Of a DNA stretch of 15,561 nucleotides, positions 6,322-12,885 are shown piece by piece. The notes under the pieces were generated by a model. That model was given only the letters and a program-made list of their open reading frames with translations, did not search any database and was not told where the DNA came from. The DNA is from Methanomassiliicoccaceae archaeon (GTDB lineage Archaea; Thermoplasmatota; Thermoplasmata; Methanomassiliicoccales; Methanomethylophilaceae), in NCBI GenBank assembly GCA_009784745.1, contig WQXR01000024.1, positions 1-15,561 on the forward strand. Reading direction: 5' to 3'. The position numbers and the translations under genes were made by a program. Within the stretch, counting starts at the first letter, position 1; each line of letters starts with the position of its first letter.

Positions 6322-7083
6322 TCATTTCATATATCGTTGAATGTTCGCTATCGCATCGTCCGTCGGCAACGGATCCTTTATATCATCTCCGACAGGACAT
6401 ACAAAGATACAACGACCGCATGGGGACGTTCCCTTTTCCCTAAGCGGCGCGGAATGCTCCACGCACTTCTGTTTTTCTGTTATTTCATCGGGATACATAT
6501 CCGCAGCTACCGCATCGATCGGACATTCGTCCTTGCATTTCATGCACCATCTGCAGTGATGTTCCTCCGACGGTCTTCCGCAAGGGAGTTCCGCCGTTGT
6601 TATTATTGACACGAATCTTATCCTCGGCCCGTTCTTTTCCGTTATGAGCATACCGCTTACGCCGAACGTTCCCATTCCCGCCAGATAAGCGGAATGACGA
6701 TGCGAGAAGAACGATGACGCATCTTTCTTCAGACCTTCGATGCCTTGGTATCCGTCCCTTGAAACATATACGGAAGGGTATCCCAGAATATGAAGTTCCA
6801 TAGCGATCCTCTGAGCCGCATGATCTAACATTGAATTTACTGTTTTGTAATGTTCCGAATAATATGTTGACGGGGCGGTCGCAAGTATCGTCCTTTGTAC
6901 CGGTATCCCGAGAACAATGACGGAACGCGAGCCTTGCATTAATGCCGAAGGTCTTTCACATTTCGGTATTATTTTTTTCACAAGTTCGTCGGTATCCCAT
7001 GAATCAACATCCGCAAAACCAACATCGGTTATGCCCAATGACCTTGCCAATGATCTTATCTTATCGGACAACTCGGTATCCAT
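6322..7083 (-). CDS. QueG-like double 4Fe-4S protein without the HEAT domain
   Basis: A 253-residue protein of the epoxyqueuosine-reductase-like group (COG1600 type). The N-terminal half contains SVIVLGIPVQ (54-63) and LAGMGTFGVSGMLIT (134-148), the region matching the QueG cobalamin-site fold. The C-terminal ferredoxin domain binds two [4Fe-4S] clusters: C177, C180, C183, C187P and C207, C222, C225, C229P. Bacterial QueG is longer, with a C-terminal HEAT-like tRNA-binding region that is absent here, and archaea make archaeosine and are not known to make queuosine from epoxyqueuosine. A general corrinoid or redox role is therefore more likely than tRNA modification (inference). The ATG is fixed by a TATA box 27 nt upstream and lack of a ribosome site. 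The IS insertion lies 44 nt upstream, and hxlR would otherwise be its direct neighbour. Confidence 0.8.
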   Translation of the reverse strand: MDTELSDKIRSLARSLGITDVGFADVDSWDTDELVKKIIPKCERPSALMQGSRSVIVLGIPVQRTILATAPSTYYSEHYKTVNSMLDHAAQRIAMELHILGYPSVYVSRDGYQGIEGLKKDASSFFSHRHSAYLAGMGTFGVSGMLITEKNGPRIRFVSIITTAELPCGRPSEEHHCRWCMKCKDECPIDAVAADMYPDEITEKQKCVEHSAPLREKGTSPCGRCIFVCPVGDDIKDPLPTDDAIANIQRYMK

Positions 7084-7104
7084 ATTAATGAATATACTTG
7101 ATTG

Positions 7105-7114
7105 CTTTTATATT
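7105..7114 (-). promoter_or_regulatory. TATA box of the Fe-S protein gene
   Basis: On the minus strand AATATAAAAG is centred 27 nt before the ATG at 7081-7083, predicting a leaderless mRNA. The target duplication of the IS begins 5 bp upstream of the box (7119), so the core promoter survives but everything further upstream is now IS sequence. Confidence 0.6.
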
Positions 7115-7118
7115 CTGC

Positions 7119-7127
7119 GTAATTACG
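7119..7127. repeat. Target-site duplication of the IS, left copy
   Basis: GTAATTACG at 7119-7127 is repeated exactly at 8299-8307, and each copy directly abuts a terminal inverted repeat of the IS. A perfect 9-bp duplication indicates insertion by transposition with no later rearrangement at the ends. The first eight bases are themselves a palindrome, GTAATTAC. Confidence 0.75.
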
Positions 7128-7203
7128 TACCGTGTCGGATAACTCCTTTTGATGTGTTTTGACGTATCTGTTATGGATCCATTCAGAGAGCGTGTTCGTT
7201 TAT

Positions 7204-7256
7204 TATTTTTAATTATAATTAAACCAGCTATGCTGGTTTAATATATATTAAAAATT
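7204..7256 (+). repeat. Long AT-rich hairpin inside the IS leader
   Basis: A perfect 11-bp stem, ATTAAACCAGC (7218-7228) with GCTGGTTTAAT (7232-7242), closes a TAT loop. With single-base bulges the pairing extends outward through A/T tracts (TTTTTAAT on the left, ATTAAAAA on the right). It lies about 110 nt before the transposase start. TATA-like sequences are within both arms, so the transposase promoter and this structure overlap. Confidence 0.55.
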
Positions 7257-7291
7257 AAAAGCATGAAAAGTGATACGGACACGGAAAGGTT

Positions 7292-7337
7292 AGAATGTAA
7301 AGCCCGCCCCCAAAGTTCCAACCCACAGGGGCAGGCG
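7292..7337 (+). promoter_or_regulatory. GC-rich hairpin before the transposase start
   Basis: GCCCGCCCC (7302-7310 region) can pair with GGGGCAGGC (7328-7336 region), with one mismatch in nine, in the otherwise AT-rich IS leader. It ends about 30 nt before the transposase ATG, and no clear ribosome-binding site lies between. A stable leader stem could limit translation from transcripts that enter the element from outside, as seen in several IS families; that function is inference. Confidence 0.3.
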
Positions 7338-7368
7338 GCCATTTCATCCCTTCCGGGACGGTTCAGTC

Positions 7369-8283
7369 ATGGCTAAAGAGAGATGCACGAGCAGAAATAT
7401 AACATGTTGGGGCAAATATAACGACGATCTTGTGAAAAGAGGCGTGTTCGTCTGGGGCCTCGGCTTCTTAGGATCATGGGATGAAGATGTTAAAAAGATG
7501 AATACGGAAAAGAAAGGAAGGCCGTTCGATTTCCCGGATTCATTGTTCATATTTTGTGAGAGGGTGAGAGCGACGGTTAACATCCAACTGCGAATGCTTG
7601 AAGGAATGCTCAGAGAGATATTGGAATTGTTCGGGCGCAAAGCACCCGATCACTCAACGATAGAAGAAAGATGTTCACAGCTGGTATGGAAATATCCGAC
7701 GCGGGAATACGAAGAATATGGGAACGTGGGTGTGGATTCCACCTGTATAAACGTAACGAACCGAGGAGAGTGGTTATCCGAGAACTATGATCTGAAGAGA
7801 GGTTTTTTCAAAGTACATCTTGCTGTCGATACGGAAACCGACAGGATACTGGCTCATCGGGTCACCGATGAGCATACCGGTGACCCGGGTATGATGATTC
7901 CGCTCATAGATGATTCGATATTGAACGGATTTTATCCGGACAAAGTGTTGGGAGATGCGGCATATGATGCCAAGTACAATTGGCAGGGATTGGTGAATGA
8001 CAGGAAGATAAGGGATACGGTAATAAATCTCAGAAGCAGCGACGTTCATGCGAACGGCTGTCTGCACAAGGGACAGTTGATAGAAGAAAGGGATAAGGTC
8101 GGAAAGGATCAGTGGAAGAAGGACCACGGCTACGGGATGAGGTGGAAATGCGAATGTACGAATTCCGATCTGAAAAGACTGACAGGACAGTATACGCATT
8201 CCCGCAAGCCGGAAAGAATAGAGAATGAGATGGATTGTAAGATACAGGTGTTCAACAGACTCAAGAAATGGAGAGGTCAGTAG
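7369..8283 (+). CDS. IS5-like DDE transposase
   Basis: A 304-residue transposase that cuts and joins the ends of the surrounding IS. The N-terminal part (WGKYNDDLVKRGVFVWG, about residues 16-32) matches the conserved opening of this group. The RNase-H-like domain shows the full catalytic triad: D123 in GVDST, D196 in LGDAAYD and E262 in KCECTNSDLKRLTG, with the conserved H/K context around KVHLAVD. The frame is uninterrupted, so the enzyme may be active. The ATG is the first that includes the conserved N-terminus; no good ribosome site is seen, so translation may be weak. The TAG stop lies across the edge of the right terminal inverted repeat. Confidence 0.9.
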   Translation: MAKERCTSRNITCWGKYNDDLVKRGVFVWGLGFLGSWDEDVKKMNTEKKGRPFDFPDSLFIFCERVRATVNIQLRMLEGMLREILELFGRKAPDHSTIEERCSQLVWKYPTREYEEYGNVGVDSTCINVTNRGEWLSENYDLKRGFFKVHLAVDTETDRILAHRVTDEHTGDPGMMIPLIDDSILNGFYPDKVLGDAAYDAKYNWQGLVNDRKIRDTVINLRSSDVHANGCLHKGQLIEERDKVGKDQWKKDHGYGMRWKCECTNSDLKRLTGQYTHSRKPERIENEMDCKIQVFNRLKKWRGQ

Positions 8284-8298
8284 TTATCCGACACAGTA

Positions 8299-8307
8299 GT
8301 AATTACG
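8299..8307. repeat. Target-site duplication of the IS, right copy
   Basis: GTAATTACG, identical to 7119-7127 and directly outside the right terminal inverted repeat. The sequence that follows (TGCGCAGA) would, in the uninterrupted site, put CGCAGA opposite the TCTGCG that precedes the left copy. Confidence 0.75.
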
Positions 8308-8330
8308 TGCGCAGAGCGAATACAGAACAC

Positions 8331-8690
8331 CTAGTACGGACAAACGCTGCAGTCGTGGTTGGCGCATTCTTCGTTGTCTATCTGCCACCTTAACGCCCAC
8401 TCTTTTACCGTCTTTATCGCCATGATGAGTTCAATACCGCCTTCGGTCAGTTTGTACTCGCTCTTGAGCGGTATCGTGGATGCATCCACTATCCTTTGGA
8501 TGAGACCTTCCGATTCAAGTTCTTTGAGCCTCTGTGACAGTATTTTCGGAGTTACCTCCATCAGCGTGTTCTTGAGTTCGGAGAACCTTCTCATCCTCCC
8601 TTGTCCCTTGTAAAGTTCCAAAAGTATGAGGAATGTCCACCTTTTTGCCAGATAATCCATGGTTTTGTAAACTGTGCAATCGTGATTCAT
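8331..8690 (-). CDS. HxlR-family winged-helix regulator with extra C-terminal cysteines
   Basis: A 119-residue MarR-like DNA-binding protein. The family core is clear: a cysteine at the fifth residue, then YLAKRWTFLILLEL, FSELKNTLMEVTPKILSQRLKELESEGLI (recognition helix, about 37-65) and the wing YKLTEGGIELI. HxlR proteins usually bind palindromes as dimers, and some, such as YodB, sense thiol-reactive compounds through an N-terminal cysteine matching C5 here. Unusual is a C-terminal cluster, C109-x4-C114-x2-C117-P, which could bind a metal or Fe-S cluster, or take part in redox sensing. The ATG has a TATA box 28 nt upstream. Without the IS the next co-directional gene would be the Fe-S protein, 67 nt away, making it a plausible target. 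Confidence 0.88.
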   Translation of the reverse strand: MNHDCTVYKTMDYLAKRWTFLILLELYKGQGRMRRFSELKNTLMEVTPKILSQRLKELESEGLIQRIVDASTIPLKSEYKLTEGGIELIMAIKTVKEWALRWQIDNEECANHDCSVCPY

Positions 8691-8712
8691 GCGTCAGGTA
8701 AGAAATTTGATA

Positions 8713-8723
8713 GATATAAAATA
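8713..8723 (-). promoter_or_regulatory. hxlR TATA box
   Basis: The minus strand reads TATTTTATATC, centred 28 nt before the hxlR ATG. No ribosome-binding site precedes the ATG, so the mRNA is probably leaderless. Confidence 0.55.
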
Positions 8724-8762
8724 TGTGGTAGTAAAATGAAGCCTCGGAGTGATTTAACACCA

Positions 8763-8776
8763 TTTTTCCGGAAAAA
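8763..8776. repeat. 14-bp perfect palindrome upstream of hxlR
   Basis: TTTTTCCGGAAAAA is its own reverse complement. It lies 73 bp upstream of the hxlR ATG in the 235-nt gap between hxlR and the tRNA gene, where I see no gene. It could be an operator for a dimeric regulator such as HxlR, or a terminator for transcripts leaving the tRNA gene, since each strand ends in five T's. Confidence 0.35.
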
Positions 8777-8920
8777 CGGTAAAAACGTCAATGCTTTTTG
8801 GATGATGCCGAACGTACGTATTATAAAAAAGTGTTCATCGCATCCATATGAATGGAAACGTGACCTCCTCGCGGAAAAGGTGGTGTTTGATATGTTCAGG
8901 CGTGCAAAGGATAGGGTAGT

Positions 8921-8925
8921 AAAAA
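8921..8925 (-). terminator. T-run after tRNA-Gly
   Basis: On the minus strand the encoded CCA is followed directly by TTTTT, the simple oligo-T signal commonly used after archaeal tRNA genes. Confidence 0.5.
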
Positions 8926-9002
8926 TGGTGCAGACGCCGGGATTTGAACCCGGGCAAGTAGCTTGGAAGGCTACAATCCTAGCCAGACTAGATCACATCT
9001 GC
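8926..9002 (-). tRNA. tRNA-Gly (anticodon UCC), CCA encoded
   Basis: The minus strand folds into a full cloverleaf: acceptor GCAGATG/CGTCTGC (one G-U pair), D-stem ATCT/GGAT, anticodon stem GTAGC/GCTAC with loop CTTCCAA giving anticodon UCC, a four-base variable region, and T-arm CCGGG-TTCAAAT-CCCGG. Discriminator A is followed by an encoded CCA (8926-8928). UCC reads GGA and, by wobble, GGG. There is no intron. It is divergent from the TPR gene and reads toward hxlR. Confidence 0.95.
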
Positions 9003-9028
9003 CGCAGAGGTTTGTAACTTTCAACTCG

Positions 9029-9040
9029 TATATAATTATA
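9029..9040 (-). promoter_or_regulatory. tRNA-Gly TATA box
   Basis: The minus strand reads TATAATTATATA about 30 nt before the mature 5' end of the tRNA, predicting a short 5' leader removed by RNase P. Confidence 0.55.
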
Positions 9041-9064
9041 CTGTTTCACCCCCGGCGAAACAAC

Positions 9065-9074
9065 AAATATTAAT
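9065..9074 (+). promoter_or_regulatory. TPR gene TATA box
   Basis: AAATATTAAT is centred 27 nt before the ATG at 9097, predicting a leaderless mRNA; no ribosome-binding site is seen. Between this and the divergent tRNA promoter lies an inverted repeat, TGTTTC (9042-9047) / GAAACA (9057-9062), of unknown meaning. Confidence 0.55.
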
Positions 9075-9096
9075 CCCGTGATATCAATGGGTTGCC

Positions 9097-12000
9097 ATGC
9101 GCCGTTCCGAACCCGTCCTCACCGATCCCGACGACCTCAAGGTATGGAACAAGATCGATGATATAGATCAGGAAGGGAAAAGATGGAGACGGCAGCAGGA
9201 TAAATTGACCATTTTAGCGGTGATAGACAACGCTCTGACGCCTGCGAAACATCTGCATTCCGCCGTTCTCGTGAAAATGTTAAGGAAGGCGGCACATGAA
9301 AAAGTAAGCAATTTGGAATCTGTTGCAATAAAGATACTTGACGTATGCAGACCCGGGGATATGTTCCCCATAATGGAGGCTGCGGACATTGTCATCAGGG
9401 ACGGGAGTTTAGAGGTCTCACGTTCTCTGATGGATCGCCTGACGGATGTTCCCGATACGGCGTTCATGGAATACCTTAAAGGAATGTTCGCATCCCGTTC
9501 CGGTGATGAGAAGGGTGCGGTCAACCATCTGATACGTTCCAACGCCATAGACCAGTCGTTCATCAGAACGTATGATGTCCTGATCTCAATGGATCCGGGA
9601 AAGGGATGGGATGTTCTCAGGAACATACCTTTGATAATGGCCGGAGAAAAACCGAAGCAGGTGCACACTGACGACAAGGATATGCTTGATCTTCAGATCA
9701 TATATGATAAATGGTACGGCGATGAAAGAGGCGTTGCCAGAAAATTACTGAATTCGTCCGCCGGTTATCTGTCCGGACATCTGGACTTCCTGCTGGCGGC
9801 GGCCAGGATGAACGGTGATACCGGCGAATATGATGTTTCGTTGGAATTGTATGAACGTGTACTGACAAAATATCCTAATATTGACAGCGTGACCATCGAA
9901 AAGGCGAATATCCTTTCGGCGATGGGAAAACAGGACGAGGCGCTTCTGCTTATACACACGCTCGGTGATGAGAGTAAGAACAACAGGAACGTCATGGAAT
10001 GCACCCTGAAAGCGTTAGCGACCGCAAATACTGAGCGTGAATTCATGCCGTATGCGGAAAAGTTCCTGAATTCCGAGCATGGTGACAAGGACGGACACAT
10101 GCTTGTCTGCGGACTCATGTCAAAGATAGGAATGAACAACGAGGCCAGCAAGATACTTAGATCGCTGATACTTATGTTCCCCGATGACGTTGATGTGCAT
10201 TTGGCGAACGCAAAGAATGAGATAGAACTGGAAAGGGACTCTTCCGCGCTGAGATCTGCTGACAGAGTTATCAAACTTTCTCCCAGATCGCCTGACGGAT
10301 ACTGCATCAGAGCGGACATCCACCTTCGGAAAGGGAGAATGTGGAACGCAGTGAAGGACGGCGAACACGCATTGAAGTACGGTCATGACCACCTCGGTTC
10401 GCTCTCGGTGATGAAAAGCATACGGATACGCATGAAAGAATACGATAAGGCATTGGATCTATGCAGACAGATGCTTATCATCGAACCCGGAAATGCGGAT
10501 GCGATGCGCGACATGGCATTCGCGTTGGATATGCTGGGAAAAAGACAGGATGCGATGGAAGAGTACAAGACCGCATTGCGTTCGAAAAAGGACGTTAAAA
10601 TGCTTATTTCCGTTATATCCGCACTGATAGAAGGGAACCGCCCCCGAGAAGCGGCCGGAATGGCGAAAGAATTCGTGGACGATACCGACGGCGCTGACCT
10701 CTGGTGCCTCAGAGGTAACGCGGAATATTGTTCATCGGATTATATCGGTGCCGCTCACTCATACTCGAAAGCACTGGATAGAAGGCCTGATGACGCAAGA
10801 TTATGGCATTCAAAAGGACTTGCGGAAGAAAAAGCGGGAATGTACGCGGAAGCGGAATCATCGTACGACAGAGCGGTCATAACAGATCTCGATAATCCGG
10901 AATTCTGGCTGTCCAAAGCGATCGTGCAGGAAAAACGCGGGGACCTGAAGGGTTCGGTGCTTTCGCTGAACAGAGTGATATCACACTCTCCGGACAATGT
11001 CTTTGCGCTTGTGAAGAAGGCAAAGATACTTTCACATACCGGCAGAATGAAAGAATCGCTGGTCTTCCTTGACCATGCACTGAAGGTGGACGGCAGGAAC
11101 ATAAAGATACTGGACATCAAGAAGGACATCTGCAAACGGAATGAATTGTACGACGGCGTTATATCCGTATGCAAAGTTATTTTAAACATTGACAGAAAGA
11201 ACGCCGGCGCGATCGTTGATATGGCCGAGGCATATCAAAAGAAGGGAGAGCATGAAGAATCTCTTAAGGTACTTAGCGAAATGTCATCTGATCTCGGTGA
11301 GATCGGCGTTCTCAGGATGAAGAAGAATTCCGCCAAACTCAGCGGTAACATCGAAGTTGAGATAGAAGCGTGCAGATCTATACTTGTATTAGAACCGAGC
11401 AGCCGTTCCGCGAAACTGGAACTTGCGGATGCGCTTGTACGCAACGGACGCAACGAGGATGCCATGGAGATATACGATTCGATTCAATCCAACGATCCGA
11501 AGGACGCCGAGGTCATTGTGCTGCGCGGTAAACTGAGAAGCGCGATGGGCGACGGACAAAGCGCCGTCGCGCTGTATCACGAGGCGGTTCTCAAAGATCC
11601 GGAGAACAGCGGCACACTGAACGAACTGGCGAATGCATTGTGCGATTCCGGAGAATATGATGAGGCATTGAACATGATCGCCAGAGCGATCGAGATATCT
11701 CCCGATCTTGTGTCAGCATACCTTACCAAAAGTAAGATACTGGTATCGATGAACGATACGCAGAACGCATTGACATCACTGAACGATTCCCTCGATGTCG
11801 TTCTGGAGCGCGGAACGGTACACATGCGCATAGGCGAGATCCACGAGTTGCGCGGAGAACTGGAGGATGCGCTTGGATCGTATGATTCCGCCGTACGGAG
11901 CGGCATAGATGACGCGTATTTCAGAAAGGGATGCATATATGACGCTCTCGGCGACCGCGAGGGAGCGAGGAAGAATTACATCACCGCGTGCAGGATGGAC

Positions 12001-12885
12001 GAAAGCAACTCCCGAGCATGGGAGAAAGCAGGCACGATGCACTTGGAGGACGGCGAGTACGACGAAGCGAGGAAATGTCTTGATACTGCATTAAGAAAGG
12101 ATCCTTTCGATGCTTCGGCACTCCTGAGCCGTGCAAGGCTTTATGTGAAAGAAGGAGAAAAGGAGAAGGCGATACCCATATACCGTACGCTTTCCGGACA
12201 CGACGATTGTGCGAATGGTGTCAAAGAAGAATTGAATATGCTTCTTGATGTAACGGAGGATGTCCCTGAAGCAATGCCCTTTAACATTGAGGACATCCCC
12301 GCAAAAGATGATGATCCGCAGGAAGACGATGACAGTGATAACAATGACATGGATGACCTTGGCGAAATATACGATATTGCATTACTGGCACTTGAGCGTG
12401 CGTATGACACGGGAAGCGCAATAAGCGACAGCCGGATGCTCTCGGGACTCGGGATCAAAGGAGCGAAAAAGAAGAAGATGCTCAGTTACCTTTCCGACAT
12501 AAAGGAATACGGCGATATAGACACGGGATCAAAGGAATTCGACAGGATGGAGAGACTTTCCAAGAACGTCATACTTGCGGAGTGCATAGAAGATATCGAT
12601 TCCAATCCGCTTGTCGGGATACCTGCTGCATACATGGCATCCACCGCGGAAACGATAGACGATGCGAAGAAACTTATTGCGTACATCTACAGATCGATAA
12701 ACAGTGATCTTGAACCTGTCGCTTTTTCAAATGATATTTCGGATGCCGTTGCCGAAGTATCGGAAATGTCCGGGGATATAACAGTATACGGCATAATGAG
12801 GATGTTCAACGTAGGTATCTTCACTGCACGGACAATAGAGAAACTTTCCAAGAAAAGCGGAAAGGATGACAATATGCACATCTAA
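9097..12885 (+). CDS. Large tetratricopeptide-repeat protein
   Basis: A 1262-residue soluble protein without signal peptide or membrane segment. Residues 1 to about 225 are helical and not recognisably TPR. From about 230 to 1050 runs a near-continuous array of 34-residue TPR units, for example near 569 (LWHSKGLAEEKAGMYAEAES) and 840 (TLNELANALCDSGEYDEALN), with the usual A/G at helix packing sites and P at unit ends. A very acidic linker (about 1069-1087, rich in D and E) leads to a C-terminal domain of some 175 residues that I cannot assign; its last part (about 1228-1252, TVYGIMRMFNVGIFTARTIEKL) looks like a helix-turn-helix. TPR arrays are protein-binding scaffolds; partner and pathway are unknown. 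It stands alone on this strand and its stop overlaps that of truD. Confidence 0.85.
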   Translation: MRRSEPVLTDPDDLKVWNKIDDIDQEGKRWRRQQDKLTILAVIDNALTPAKHLHSAVLVKMLRKAAHEKVSNLESVAIKILDVCRPGDMFPIMEAADIVIRDGSLEVSRSLMDRLTDVPDTAFMEYLKGMFASRSGDEKGAVNHLIRSNAIDQSFIRTYDVLISMDPGKGWDVLRNIPLIMAGEKPKQVHTDDKDMLDLQIIYDKWYGDERGVARKLLNSSAGYLSGHLDFLLAAARMNGDTGEYDVSLELYERVLTKYPNIDSVTIEKANILSAMGKQDEALLLIHTLGDESKNNRNVMECTLKALATANTEREFMPYAEKFLNSEHGDKDGHMLVCGLMSKIGMNNEASKILRSLILMFPDDVDVHLANAKNEIELERDSSALRSADRVIKLSPRSPDGYCIRADIHLRKGRMWNAVKDGEHALKYGHDHLGSLSVMKSIRIRMKEYDKALDLCRQMLIIEPGNADAMRDMAFALDMLGKRQDAMEEYKTALRSKKDVKMLISVISALIEGNRPREAAGMAKEFVDDTDGADLWCLRGNAEYCSSDYIGAAHSYSKALDRRPDDARLWHSKGLAEEKAGMYAEAESSYDRAVITDLDNPEFWLSKAIVQEKRGDLKGSVLSLNRVISHSPDNVFALVKKAKILSHTGRMKESLVFLDHALKVDGRNIKILDIKKDICKRNELYDGVISVCKVILNIDRKNAGAIVDMAEAYQKKGEHEESLKVLSEMSSDLGEIGVLRMKKNSAKLSGNIEVEIEACRSILVLEPSSRSAKLELADALVRNGRNEDAMEIYDSIQSNDPKDAEVIVLRGKLRSAMGDGQSAVALYHEAVLKDPENSGTLNELANALCDSGEYDEALNMIARAIEISPDLVSAYLTKSKILVSMNDTQNALTSLNDSLDVVLERGTVHMRIGEIHELRGELEDALGSYDSAVRSGIDDAYFRKGCIYDALGDREGARKNYITACRMDESNSRAWEKAGTMHLEDGEYDEARKCLDTALRKDPFDASALLSRARLYVKEGEKEKAIPIYRTLSGHDDCANGVKEELNMLLDVTEDVPEAMPFNIEDIPAKDDDPQEDDDSDNNDMDDLGEIYDIALLALERAYDTGSAISDSRMLSGLGIKGAKKKKMLSYLSDIKEYGDIDTGSKEFDRMERLSKNVILAECIEDIDSNPLVGIPAAYMASTAETIDDAKKLIAYIYRSINSDLEPVAFSNDISDAVAEVSEMSGDITVYGIMRMFNVGIFTARTIEKLSKKSGKDDNMHI

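Larger units (their letters stand above)
7128..8298 (+). mobile_element. Intact IS5-like insertion sequence, 1171 bp
   Basis: The left end TACCGTGTCGGATAACT (7128-7144) and the inverted right end (8282-8298) match at 16 of 17 positions, with 13 matching bases in a row. A perfect 9-bp duplication flanks them. One transposase gene with a complete DDE triad fills most of the element, and its TAG stop overlaps the right inverted repeat. The left 224 bp before the gene are non-coding and rich in structure. A 9-bp duplication is known for the IS903 branch of the IS5 family, though the exact branch here is not certain. The intact gene and perfect duplication suggest a fairly recent insertion. Confidence 0.85.

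Noticed and set aside
7263..7376. A 37-codon leader frame ending 8 nt inside the transposase gene
   Set aside because: The overlap could suggest coupling, but there is no ribosome site, the likely transcription start from the nearby TATA-like sequence falls after its ATG, and the frame crosses the GC-rich hairpin.
8601..9017. A 138-codon forward frame running from within hxlR through the tRNA gene
   Set aside because: It is antisense to hxlR and to a complete tRNA-Gly cloverleaf, and its protein has no recognisable features; the middle part is AT-rich spacer.
9765..12458. Several reverse frames of 90-184 codons across the TPR gene
   Set aside because: All are antisense to a continuous TPR array with clear periodicity and carry serine-rich, feature-free translations.
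12687..12884. Possible read-through (pyrrolysine) of the TAG stop of truD into a 64-codon extension
   Set aside because: TruD is already full length, the extension is antisense to the TPR gene, and nothing in the window shows that the organism decodes TAG.
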